NCBI GenBank assembly: GCA_003142855.1
Contig: PLNW01000048.1
Location: 1-48,788 of the forward strand
From: Myxococcales bacterium
Lineage (GTDB): Bacteria > Myxococcota_A > Polyangia > Fen-1088
DNA length: 48,788 nucleotides
Direction of reading: 5' to 3'
This document shows, one piece after another, positions 7,115-14,903 of this stretch. The first letter of the stretch is position 1; the number at the start of each line of letters is the position of its first letter. Below the pieces are notes generated by a model that did no database searches, was not told where the DNA came from, and saw only the letters and a list, made by a program, of their open reading frames with translations. The position numbers were made by a program, and so were the translations under genes.

Positions 7115-8548
7115 GTGAGCGTCATCAAACGAGTGGTCATCGAGCCCGTTACCCGCGTCGAGGGTCACGGAAAAGTCACCATCCTTCTCGACGAGGCCGG
7201 CAAGGTCGTGCAGGCCCGCCTGCACGTGGTCGAGTTTCGCGGCTTCGAGCGCTTCGTGCAGGGGCGGCTCTTCTGGGAAATTCCGGTTCTCGTGCAGCGC
7301 CTGTGTGGCATCTGTCCGGTCAGCCACCACCTGGCCGCGGCCAAGGCCATGGACATCATCGTGGGCGGCGAGAAGCTGACGCCCACGGCGGAGAAGCTGC
7401 GCCGCCTGATGCACTACGGGCAGATGTACCAGTCGCACGCGCTGCACTTCTTCCACCTGGCGTCGCCCGATCTGCTCTTCGGGTTCGATGCCGATCCCGC
7501 CATTCGCAACGTCATCGGTGTGGCGGCCAAGTATCCCGAGCTGGCCGTGCAGGCCGTGATGATGCGCAAGTATGGCCAGGAGATCATCAAGGCCACGGCA
7601 GGCAAGAAGATCCATGGCACGGGCGCCATCCCCGGCGGCGTCAACAAGAACCTGAGCCTGGCCGAGCGCGACGTCCTGCTCAAGGATGTCGATCAGAACA
7701 TGGCCTGGGCCAACTCGGCGGTGAAGATCGCGCGCGAGTACACCACCGCCCACCTGAAGGAACTTCTGCCCTTTGGCTCGTTCGATTCCAACCACCTGTC
7801 GTTGGTGCGCGCCGACGGCGCCATGGATCTGTATCACGGCAACCTGCGCGCGGTGGACGCCCAGGGCAAGACAATCTTCGACCAGATCGACTATCAGAAG
7901 TACGTGGACCTCATCGCCGAGGACGTGCGCGATTGGTCGTACATGAAATTCCCCTTCATCAAGAAGCTGGGGCCGGAGTCGGGCTGGTACCGGGTGGGAC
8001 CGCTGGCGCGCATGAACACCGCGGATTTCATCGACACCCCGGCGGCTGAAGCCGCCCGCAAAGAGTTCCGCGCAGTCACCGGCGGCAAGCCCAACAACGT
8101 CACCATGGCCTACCACTGGGCGCGCATGATCGAGCTTCTGCACTCGATGGAGAAGATTCAGACCCTGCTGCACGACAAGGACCTGCAAGGCAGCGACTTG
8201 GTGGTCAAGGGCCAGCGCCGCGAGGAGGGCGTGGGATTGATCGAGGCGCCGCGCGGAACGCTCTTCCACCACTACCGGGTCGACAAGAACGACCAGGTGG
8301 TCATGGCCAATTTGATCGTTTCCACCACCCACAACAACGAGCCCATGAACCGCGCGGTAACCAAGGTGGCGCAGGATCACCTGTCAGGCGTCGAGATCAC
8401 CGAGGGCTTGCTCAACCGCATCGAGGTCGCCATCCGGGCCTACGATCCTTGCCTGTCGTGTGCGACCCACGCGCTGGGGCAGATGGCGCTCGAAGTGAGC
8501 GTGGTGGACCCCGAGGGCAAGGTTCTCGATCAGAAGAGCCGAGGATGA
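7115..8548 (+). CDS. hoxH: [NiFe] hydrogenase large subunit HoxH
   Basis: HoxH holds the NiFe(CN)2CO site that splits or forms H2. The N-terminal RLCGICPVSHH motif gives C64 and C67, and the C-terminal DPCLSCATH gives C446 and C449 with H452. The 25 residues after H452 are the extension expected to be removed by the maturation protease. GTG at 7115 is the start because AAGGAG lies at 7103-7108 and the protein then begins VIKRVVIEPVTRVEGHGK, the normal N-terminus. The frame is open far upstream, but that part overlaps hoxY and has no family similarity. The 477-residue length is typical. The stop overlaps the next start (ATGA). Confidence 0.94.
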   Translation: MSVIKRVVIEPVTRVEGHGKVTILLDEAGKVVQARLHVVEFRGFERFVQGRLFWEIPVLVQRLCGICPVSHHLAAAKAMDIIVGGEKLTPTAEKLRRLMHYGQMYQSHALHFFHLASPDLLFGFDADPAIRNVIGVAAKYPELAVQAVMMRKYGQEIIKATAGKKIHGTGAIPGGVNKNLSLAERDVLLKDVDQNMAWANSAVKIAREYTTAHLKELLPFGSFDSNHLSLVRADGAMDLYHGNLRAVDAQGKTIFDQIDYQKYVDLIAEDVRDWSYMKFPFIKKLGPESGWYRVGPLARMNTADFIDTPAAEAARKEFRAVTGGKPNNVTMAYHWARMIELLHSMEKIQTLLHDKDLQGSDLVVKGQRREEGVGLIEAPRGTLFHHYRVDKNDQVVMANLIVSTTHNNEPMNRAVTKVAQDHLSGVEITEGLLNRIEVAIRAYDPCLSCATHALGQMALEVSVVDPEGKVLDQKSRG

Positions 8549-9072
8549 GTTTCCCAGGGTCACACATCCTGGTCTATGGCTACGGCAATCCGGGCCGTGG
8601 CGACGATGGACTGGGGCCGGCGTTTGTGGAAGCGCTGGAACTGCTGGGCGCGACCGACTTGGACTGCGAGTCGGACTATCAGCTTGCCATCGAGGACGCG
8701 GCCAGCCTGGCCAAGTACGACGTGGTGGTTTTCGTCGACGCCGACGCCAAGGGGCCCGCGCCGTTCTGGTTCGACCGGGTTCAGCCCAGTCGCGAGCTGA
8801 GTTTTTCCAGCCACAGCGCCTCGCCCGGCCAGGTGGTGGGCCTGGCGCGTGAGATGTTCGGGGCGCAGGTGAAGGCCTACGCCCTGGGCATTCGCGGCTA
8901 CCACTTCGGCGAGCTGAGCGAGTCGCTGTCGGAGCAGGCTCGTAGCAACCTGGCGCTGGCGCTAACTTTTGCCCAGCGAGCCGTGCGCGAGCAGCAGTTC
9001 GATGAATACACGAGGCAGTTTGGTATCGATTCCGGTCGCGGCTGTGCCTGCGATCCCCAGCCAGAGGCCTGA
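8545..9072 (+). CDS. hoxW: Hydrogenase maturation endopeptidase (HoxW/HybD type)
   Basis: This protease removes the C-terminal extension of HoxH after nickel insertion. The GYGNPGRGDDGLGP motif near the N-terminus, D65 in VFVDAD and H90 in SHSASPGQVV correspond to the nickel-sensing residues of HybD-type proteases (D21 occupies the HybD Glu16 position). Start 8545 overlaps the hoxH stop; an upstream in-frame ATG (8449) lies within hoxH and is rejected. The protein ends with a Cys-containing tail (GRGCACDPQPEA). It is translationally coupled to its probable substrate gene. No hyp genes for cofactor synthesis are in the window, so these must lie elsewhere. Confidence 0.88.
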   Translation: MSFPGSHILVYGYGNPGRGDDGLGPAFVEALELLGATDLDCESDYQLAIEDAASLAKYDVVVFVDADAKGPAPFWFDRVQPSRELSFSSHSASPGQVVGLAREMFGAQVKAYALGIRGYHFGELSESLSEQARSNLALALTFAQRAVREQQFDEYTRQFGIDSGRGCACDPQPEA

Positions 9073-9075
9073 GCC

Positions 9076-9453
9076 ATGAAAAATGGAAAGTACCTGATCC
9101 TTTGTGTTGACGACGATGGCGACATCCTTGAGGCCCTGCGGCTGCGGCTAGAAAAGGCCGGCTATTTGACCGCCACGGCGCTCTCTGCCGAAGAGGGGCT
9201 GAAGAAATTCAAGGAAACCCAGCCTGACCTTGTCATTGCCGACCTGATGATGGAGGAGATCGATTCGGGCACAGGACTAGTCAAGGAGCTGAAGCTGGCG
9301 GGCAACCGCGCGCCCGTGCTCCTACTGAGCTCGCTCGGCGATTCCTTGACCATCACGGCCAGCACGCGCGAGATGGGACTGGACGCCGTCTTCCAAAAGC
9401 CAGTTAACTTCGACGCCATGTTGAAGACCATCAGGGCGAAGCTCGGGCAGTAG
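9076..9453 (+). CDS. Single-domain response regulator (CheY-like)
   Basis: The 125 residues form one receiver domain with no output domain. The acidic pair is D12-D13, the phosphoacceptor is D56 (LVIADLMM), a Ser pair follows strand 4 (LLLSS, 85-86), and K108 lies in FQKP. It begins 3 bp after the protease stop, so it is probably the last gene of the hox operon. No cognate kinase is adjacent; the nearest histidine kinase is at 14.9-16.3 kb on the other strand. A role in linking redox or H2 status to signalling is inference only. Confidence 0.85.
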   Translation: MKNGKYLILCVDDDGDILEALRLRLEKAGYLTATALSAEEGLKKFKETQPDLVIADLMMEEIDSGTGLVKELKLAGNRAPVLLLSSLGDSLTITASTREMGLDAVFQKPVNFDAMLKTIRAKLGQ

Positions 9454-9526
9454 GTTCTCGGCGATAATCAGGCAGAAACCCCGGCTTGATGCCCATGTGC
9501 AGCTCCTGTTGGAGTCGAGTTTTAGG

Positions 9527-11236
9527 CTAGCGATCCGGCGTCTTCAGGTATCCCCAGCAGGTGGCGTACCCGTCAGGCCGCAGGCCGCAGGCGTGGCTTT
9601 CGCCCATCGAGACTTGCGTGAACGTGCCGGCTGGGACGTCGATCTCGCCGCGGGAGTCGTCGCCCCAGCAATAGGCCGTGCCATCTGGGCGCAGACCGCA
9701 GACGTTCCACATGCCGACGGAGATCTGCGTGAACGTGCCGCTCGGGTCGGGGTTGGCAGTGTCCCCCCAACAGTTCACGGTTCCGTCGTTGTGCAGGCCG
9801 CAGGTCTGCTCTTCACCTGCGGCGATCTGTTTGTAGGTGCCAACGGGAACCGGCGCCGAGGTGTCGCCCCAGCACGTTGCGGTTCCATCGGCATGCAGGC
9901 CGCAGGAATGAAACTTGCCCACAGAAATCTGCACGAAGCTCCCGTTCGGAACATCGCTCTGTCCGAAATCATCGGCGCCCCAACAGTCCACGCTGTTGTC
10001 GGGTCGCAATCCGCAGGCGTGGCCAAGGCCCGCGCCAACTTGGGTAAAGGGGCCGGACGGAGGGGTGAGATCGCCGAGGTAGTTTTTTCCCCAGCAGGCG
10101 ACGCTTTCGTCGGTCCTCACGCCGCAGGTAAATGACGAGCCATTCGCGATTTGCACAAAGGTTCCGGCTGGAGGTGTGGACTCGCCCGAGTCGTTGCCGC
10201 CCCAACAGGCGACAGTGCCGTCGGGACCCAAGCCGCAATTGTGGTCGTAGCCGGATGAGATCGTCGTGAATGGGCCGGCGCTCGGAGTGGATTGCCCTTT
10301 GCCATCGTCGCCCCAGCAGACCGCGCTGCCATCAGCGAGCACGCCGCAGGCAAAGCCTTCTCCGGCGGTAACCTGGACAAGGGGCCCGGTGCCCGAGGAA
10401 GGCTGGGCGGGGCTACTTCCCCAACAGGCAATGCTGCCATCCGAGCGTCGACCACAGGCCAGGGTACTGCCCGTCGATAACTCGGCGAAGGAGCCTGCCA
10501 CCGGCTGGCCTAGCTCGGCGTCCGTGTTGTCGGGCGCGACCCAGCACTGGGCTGTCCCGTCGGGGCGCAACCCGCACGCGTAGCCCGAGCCCGCATACAC
10601 ATGCACGAAGGGACCGGGATCAGTGAAGTCATGCCAGCCATTGATGTCGCTCCAGCACGCGATGCTTCCGTCCGGCCGCAGCCCGCACGGATCGAACCCG
10701 CACGCGATTTCCTTGAAGTTGCCACCCGTGATAAGCCCCTGCCAGCTTCCCCAACCGTCGCCCGCACACGCCACGGTTCCATCGGCCCGCAGCCCGCACG
10801 TCTCGCTCCACCCAGCACACACGTGCTTGAACGTGCCCGACGGACCATACGCCGTGCTCGGCCCGTTGCCCGCCTCGTAGGTTCCCCAGCAGACAATTCC
10901 CCCGTTCATCTTCAATCCGCAACTGTGGATAGAGCCCGTCGCGATTTCCGTGAACGTCCCCGCTGGCGGGCTCGCTTGTTGATAATCATTCGCGCCCCAA
11001 CACGCCACGCTCCCGTCCCGTCGCAGCCCACAAGCATGGTAGTCGCCCGCCGCGAGCTGCACGAACGCGTGTGGGGCGCCCGACGAGGGCGCAGATTGGG
11101 TCGGCGTGATGGCCTCCTGCGGAGAAACAGACAGCGCAGTTCCGCTGCACGCAAGGGCGGTTGGCGAAACGAGCAGCCATAGGAATCGGGCGGTCGCCAT
11201 GGCAGAGGGATTGAGTGAGCGCGCGATTGCTGTCAT
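9527..11236 (-). CDS. RCC1-repeat lipoprotein, fourteen Cys-paired repeats
   Basis: The protein has an N-terminal signal with the likely lipidated Cys in SPTALACSG, then 14 repeats of about 35-42 residues. Each repeat carries a CGLRPDGSVACWG-like core with two cysteines about nine residues apart, and a TGTF-x-QI/V strand. This is the RCC1/BLIP-II-type beta-propeller repeat; fourteen repeats could form two seven-bladed propellers. The start at 11236 is supported by GAGGAGG seven bases upstream; an in-frame ATG at 11323 would add 29 residues before the signal. The regular Cys pairs suggest disulfide-stabilised blades outside the cytoplasm. Function is unknown, and RCC1 guanine-exchange activity should not be assumed. 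Confidence 0.82.
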   Translation of the reverse strand: MTAIARSLNPSAMATARFLWLLVSPTALACSGTALSVSPQEAITPTQSAPSSGAPHAFVQLAAGDYHACGLRRDGSVACWGANDYQQASPPAGTFTEIATGSIHSCGLKMNGGIVCWGTYEAGNGPSTAYGPSGTFKHVCAGWSETCGLRADGTVACAGDGWGSWQGLITGGNFKEIACGFDPCGLRPDGSIACWSDINGWHDFTDPGPFVHVYAGSGYACGLRPDGTAQCWVAPDNTDAELGQPVAGSFAELSTGSTLACGRRSDGSIACWGSSPAQPSSGTGPLVQVTAGEGFACGVLADGSAVCWGDDGKGQSTPSAGPFTTISSGYDHNCGLGPDGTVACWGGNDSGESTPPAGTFVQIANGSSFTCGVRTDESVACWGKNYLGDLTPPSGPFTQVGAGLGHACGLRPDNSVDCWGADDFGQSDVPNGSFVQISVGKFHSCGLHADGTATCWGDTSAPVPVGTYKQIAAGEEQTCGLHNDGTVNCWGDTANPDPSGTFTQISVGMWNVCGLRPDGTAYCWGDDSRGEIDVPAGTFTQVSMGESHACGLRPDGYATCWGYLKTPDR

Positions 11237-11589
11237 GAAATCGCCTCCTCGCAGAACCGGAAGTCGAGCCTGGAAGATGCTACGCGCGGAGACGGGAGTG
11301 GGCAAGAGGGTGGTGGCGGTCACGCGCGCACATAATGAGAGTGTGGTGCCAGCGTTTTCCTGGAATCTTCCTGGAACCTCGACGGATGAGGCCTGTGGTC
11401 ACCGTTGATGTGGGTGGAAGCGACGGCCAGCAGGGCTGCGGCGGAGGGAAAACGGTGGTCGGCGGGCTGGCCAGGACGGAGATCGGAGCCGGGGAAGTGT
11501 GGATCTTCCGTGGGCGGGGGACGACGGGCATGGCTTTCCCTTAACCACCTGGCCGGCGGCCTCGTCAGCGCGGTGGTGGCCAGCCCCGG
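11237..11589. other. 353-bp gap with a possible decayed ORF
   Basis: The first part is the upstream region of the RCC1 gene. On the minus strand a short high-GC3 frame (about 11397-11531, beginning MPVVPRPRKIHTSP) follows the small gene at 11590-11835, but it runs out into unrelated sequence. The arrangement of a small ORF followed by the start of a second resembles a decayed two-gene mobile element. No terminal repeats or transposase motifs could be confirmed. Confidence 0.2.
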
Positions 11590-11835
11590 TCAGGCCGGGG
11601 CGTTGAATGGCAGGGCAGGCGGAAAGGCCCACAGGGGAAACATCTCCGCCAGCTCGCGTGCGCGGTCGCGCAGGCGCTCGGCGCCGGCGCGGAAGGCGTC
11701 GACGAAGGCGCGGTACTGGGCGCGGAACTCGAGCTCGATCTGCTCGTCGGAGGCGTGGACAAAGGGTGCGGGGCTGCGGTCGGTGGTGGCGGGACGGCTG
11801 TGCGGATCCTGGGCCAAGATGGCGGTGACGCTCAT
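11590..11835 (-). CDS. Small hypothetical protein, 81 aa
   Basis: The protein has an amphipathic helical centre (EFRAQYRAFVDAFRAGAERL) and ends FPLWAFPPALPFNAPA. I do not assign a function. The Phe-Pro-rich ending and the YRxFVxAFR helix recall small ORFs that precede transposases in some myxobacteria and planctomycetes, but that is a memory-based impression. The frame is open further upstream to 12108, where it lies antisense to the antitoxin gene; the ATG at 11835 is the first start outside that overlap. It is divergent from the VapB-like gene with 28 bp between starts. Confidence 0.4.
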   Translation of the reverse strand: MSVTAILAQDPHSRPATTDRSPAPFVHASDEQIELEFRAQYRAFVDAFRAGAERLRDRARELAEMFPLWAFPPALPFNAPA

Positions 11836-11863
11836 GCACTTTTCGGTCTGAGAAAGCACCTTC

Positions 11864-12163
11864 GTGCTACGCTTGAGATCCGGAGGCGGTTCGACGGACA
11901 CACCGCAAACACAAATTCCGAAAGCGCTGGAAGAAGCGCTGGCAAAGCTGAGGCAGGATCCGTCGCATCCGGTGCGTGCGCACCTAGATGAGCTGGACGT
12001 GGAGCTGCGGGCTGTGCCACCGTCGCGGCGGCGGGGTCCTGGACTTGGCACGCGAATGGCGGCGCTCGGGCCATGGCAAGGCGAGTCCACCGAGGAGATC
12101 ATCCGCATTCTGCGTGAGGGCCGGGCATCTGGTGGAAGCGCCGAGTCGCCCGAGGGTCTGTGA
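11864..12163 (+). CDS. VapB-like antitoxin
   Basis: The 99-residue protein starts at GTG 11864 and ends with LGPWQGESTEEIIRILREGR, a C-terminal pattern that often precedes PIN-domain toxins. Its stop overlaps the toxin start by 4 bp (GTGA), the classic coupled order of antitoxin then toxin. The N-terminal half is less typical and the true start may be internal. It is expected to bind and neutralise the PIN toxin and to autorepress the pair; no clear operator was found. Confidence 0.6.
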   Translation: MLRLRSGGGSTDTPQTQIPKALEEALAKLRQDPSHPVRAHLDELDVELRAVPPSRRRGPGLGTRMAALGPWQGESTEEIIRILREGRASGGSAESPEGL

Positions 12164-12566
12164 TCTGGCTGCTCGACACGAACATGCTGGTGTACGCCCG
12201 CAACGGGGTGGCACCGGTGGTGGCGCGGCTGGATGACGTCTGGGAGCAGGGGGAAGTGGTCACGAGCCTGCTGGTAGTGGGCGAGCTGATCTACGGAGTT
12301 GAGAAATCGATCGCCGAGAAGGGAACCTCGCCGCGGTGGAACAGCAGCTCGCCATGCTCGATGGCATCCTGCCGCTGACCGACGCGATCGTCCGGCGTTT
12401 CGGCCGGCTGAAGGCGGAGATGGGGCGACGCGGGATCATCAAGCAGGACATCGATCTGCACATCGCCGCCACGGCGATCGAGGCTGGTGCAACGCTGGTG
12501 GCGAACGACGGCGCCTTGCTCGACGGCAAAATCCCTGGTCTCACCGTCGAGAACTGGAAAGTCTGA
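12160..12566 (+). pseudogene. VapC-like PIN-domain toxin, frameshifted
   Basis: The first frame (from GTG 12160) encodes MIWLLDTNMLVYARNG and SLLVVGELIYGVEKS, the N-terminal half of a PIN ribonuclease with Asp6 and the Glu of GELIYG. From about 12318 the family continues in the -1 frame: LAAVEQQLAMLDGILPLTDAIVRRFG, IIKQDIDLHIAATAIEAGATLVANDG. All expected acidic residues are present across the two frames, so a single-base loss near the GAGAAGGG run at 12316-12323 would explain the break. This may be a real inactivating mutation or a sequencing or assembly error. As read, the toxin is split and the first frame ends at 12378. Confidence 0.75.
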
Positions 12567-12671
12567 GCGTAGGACTCGAGCGCGGAAGCCCGTCGGGAAC
12601 TTCCCCTCTTCAACTGCTCTTGCCGGCCGAACCTAGAACCAAGCGGACTTCATCGGCCAACGCCAAGCCAA

Positions 12672-13730
12672 TCACGGCACGCGCAGAACTTTGCGTGCAA
12701 ACGACCAATAGGCAGACAAAACCGGGTTGGCCACGCGTGTGATGATCGGGTGGTCGAGCCCAGGGAAGAACATGTTGCCGGTCAAAAAGGCGCCATCGGT
12801 CGCCTTGGGCGAGCGGTTCTTCTGCACCTGGCGGCGGTCACGCACCACCGCCGGCAAGAGATGCAGGATTTCCGCGTAGCTGGCCAGTTTTTCGCGCAGC
12901 CAGCCCTGGCGGGCCGCGAACACCAGCACGGCCAGCTCGGCCCCGACCAGGGCTGGCGCCGCCACCGCCAGTCGGGCCAGGGGCCAGTCCTTGAGCAGAA
13001 CCAGCCATCGGTTGCGGTCCAGCAGCGCATATTTGCGCGCCGAGAACCGCGCGGTGAACTTGTGCAGAACGCGCGACGTCGGCACCAGCACGCAGTCGTA
13101 GCCAAGCTGGCGCAGGCGAATCTGCAGATCGCAGTCCTCGTGATAGAGGAAGAGCTTCTCGTCGAAGTCTCCCGATTGCGCCAGGGCATCCATGCGCAGC
13201 AAGAGGGCCGCCCCTGAGGCAAAGGCCACCGAGCGCGGCTGCACGTCGCAGGGGAGGCTGTCGATGGCTTGGCGGTAGGCGCCGCAATAGCCGAAGCCAC
13301 AGAAGTGCAACTGGTTGCCCGCGGTGTTGACCAGATGGGGCTCGTTGTATAGCACGACCAGGGGCTGCGCCGCCGCGACCTCCGGTCGGGTCTCCATGAC
13401 GGAAAGCAGCGGCTTGAGCCAACCCGGCGTCACCTCGATGTCCTGGTTGAGCAGCAGCGCGAAGGCGGCTCCGCGCTGGCGCGCCCAGCGCAGGCCGATG
13501 TTGTTCCCTTCCGCAAAGCCGGTATTTCTCGTCTGCGGCAGCACCTCGAGGCCGGGCCAGTCTTGGCCGATGCGAGACAGCTCGGCCAAGGTCCCGTCCG
13601 ATGAGGCGTTGTCGACCACCACGACCGCGATGTCGTCCAGCTCGGTGTGCTGCTTGAGCGTCGCGAACAGGCCGTCGAGATAGCGCTCGGCCTGGTAGGT
13701 GACGACGACGATCGCGAGCTTCATGTTCAC
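12672..13730 (-). CDS. Family 2 glycosyltransferase (rhamnosyltransferase-like)
   Basis: This is a GT-A fold enzyme: AIVVVTYQAERYLDGLFATL at the N-terminus, VVVVDNASSDGT, TRNTGFAEGNNIGLR, and LLLNQDIEV as the DxD-like metal/nucleotide-sugar motif. The second half (CDLQIRLRQLGYDCVLVPTSRVLHK) matches rhamnosyl- and N-acetylglucosaminyl-transferase-like GT2 proteins of cell-surface polysaccharide synthesis. It has a hydrophobic stretch near residue 260 that may associate with the membrane. The start overlaps the DUF2304 gene by 4 bp, so it is the last gene of a four-gene reverse-strand operon. Sugar specificity cannot be read from sequence. Confidence 0.82.
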   Translation of the reverse strand: MNMKLAIVVVTYQAERYLDGLFATLKQHTELDDIAVVVVDNASSDGTLAELSRIGQDWPGLEVLPQTRNTGFAEGNNIGLRWARQRGAAFALLLNQDIEVTPGWLKPLLSVMETRPEVAAAQPLVVLYNEPHLVNTAGNQLHFCGFGYCGAYRQAIDSLPCDVQPRSVAFASGAALLLRMDALAQSGDFDEKLFLYHEDCDLQIRLRQLGYDCVLVPTSRVLHKFTARFSARKYALLDRNRWLVLLKDWPLARLAVAAPALVGAELAVLVFAARQGWLREKLASYAEILHLLPAVVRDRRQVQKNRSPKATDGAFLTGNMFFPGLDHPIITRVANPVLSAYWSFARKVLRVP

Positions 13731-14149
13731 TCGTGAGGAGCGTCTGCTTTCCTGGGTGGCGGTAGCGCCGGGGTTCCGCCCGGGGCCGGTCGAGCCCGGG
13801 CGCTTTCGATCTGGTCGAGCTTCTCTCGCAGGATTCCAAGTTCCTGCGTGAGCGTGATCGATCGAGCCTCGGTGCGCGACAAGGTGACTAGGGTGTGGAC
13901 GTGAAACAGGGCCAGCGCGCCCGTGGCAAGGGCGAAGAAGAAGTTGGAAGGCAGGGCAAATCCCATGGCATGGGCCAAACGGGTGGTCAGGTTGGGCACC
14001 ACCGCCAGAACCACCAGGGCGGCCAGCGAGAAGAAGACCCAGAGGCTGCTTTGAATGGTGATGCGTTCACGCAACACCAGGCGGAGGAGCAAGGTCGCGA
14101 CCACGCAGCAAAAAGCGGCGAATAGCCAATACTGTTCAGCTTGTTGCAT
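13727..14149 (-). CDS. DUF2304 integral membrane protein
   Basis: The 140-residue protein has about three transmembrane helices (YWLFAAFCCVVATLLLRLVL, SLWVFFSLAALVVLAVVPNL, FFFALATGALALFHVHTLVTL). A cytoplasmic coiled segment (LTQELGILREKLDQIESA) and a Pro-rich tail follow. This is the DUF2304 architecture, which is commonly encoded next to polyprenyl-phosphate glycosyltransferases, as here. It is separated by 4 bp from the upstream glycosyltransferase gene and overlaps the downstream one. It probably assists lipid-linked sugar synthesis or transfer; this is inferred from context. Confidence 0.8.
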   Translation of the reverse strand: MQQAEQYWLFAAFCCVVATLLLRLVLRERITIQSSLWVFFSLAALVVLAVVPNLTTRLAHAMGFALPSNFFFALATGALALFHVHTLVTLSRTEARSITLTQELGILREKLDQIESARARPAPGGTPALPPPRKADAPHE

Positions 14150-14153
14150 GGTC

Positions 14154-14885
14154 TTACAAAGTGCGGGGTTCGATTCGATGCCAGCTTCGCGCGTAGGCCA
14201 GCAGGATCGCGGCGGTCACCTTGAGCATGTAGTAGGGCGCGTGCACGATGGAAATACTGCTGGCGCCACCCTGTCGCTCTTTCATCACCACCGGGACCTC
14301 GACCACGCGCAGCCCGGCCACCTTGGCCAGAACCAGGGCTTCGGGCTCCGGGTAGTCATGCGGGTATGACCAGTTGAAGAGCTTGAGCGCGCGGCGTCCG
14401 TATGCGCGATAGCCGGAAGTCGGGTCGGTGGTTCTTTGACGAGTCACCAACCGGAGCACCCAGCCCAGCCAGCCGCTGCCCATCCGGCGGGGCAGGGTGG
14501 ACTGGAATCCCTCGCCGTGCAGGTAGCGACTGCCCACCACGATGTCGGGAGCAAGCGGCGCCTGCATGGCGGCAAGGAGTTTTCTCAGCTCAGAAGGCGG
14601 ATGCTGGCCGTCGCCATCCATTTGCACGGCGCAATCGAAGCCCTCGCGCAGGGCCAGCCGCAATCCGGTCTGCACCGCGCCGCCGATGCCAAGGTTGCGG
14701 CACAGCCGCACCACGCGGGCGCCGTGCTCGCGCGCGACTTCAGCGGTCCGATCAGTCGAGGCATCGTCGATGACGACGATTTCCGCCGAGAATCCGTCTC
14801 GCTCGGCCACAGCGCGCAGCTCCGAGAGCAGCGGCGGCAGACCACTCTCTTCATTCAGCGCGGGCACAACGATGAGGACTCGCAT
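14154..14885 (-). CDS. Polyprenyl-phosphate-type family 2 glycosyltransferase (DPM1-like)
   Basis: The protein shows the dolichyl/polyprenyl-phosphate sugar synthase pattern: VLIVVPALNEESGLPPLL, VVIDDASTDRT, NLGIGGAVQTGLRLA, the metal-binding QMDGDGQHPP and TTDPTSGYRAYGRRAL. It should transfer a sugar from a nucleotide donor to a membrane polyprenyl phosphate. At 243 residues it lacks the C-terminal GtrA-type membrane domain; a moderately hydrophobic C-terminus and the adjacent DUF2304 protein may supply membrane contact. It lies 18 bp after the histidine kinase gene. Confidence 0.87.
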   Translation of the reverse strand: MRVLIVVPALNEESGLPPLLSELRAVAERDGFSAEIVVIDDASTDRTAEVAREHGARVVRLCRNLGIGGAVQTGLRLALREGFDCAVQMDGDGQHPPSELRKLLAAMQAPLAPDIVVGSRYLHGEGFQSTLPRRMGSGWLGWVLRLVTRQRTTDPTSGYRAYGRRALKLFNWSYPHDYPEPEALVLAKVAGLRVVEVPVVMKERQGGASSISIVHAPYYMLKVTAAILLAYARSWHRIEPRTL

Positions 14886-14903
14886 CCAGCGGGGTGAACC
14901 ATA

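Noticed and set aside
7070..8380. 436-codon open frame antisense to hoxH
   Set aside because: It is a codon-bias shadow of a well-supported hydrogenase gene with no recognisable domains.
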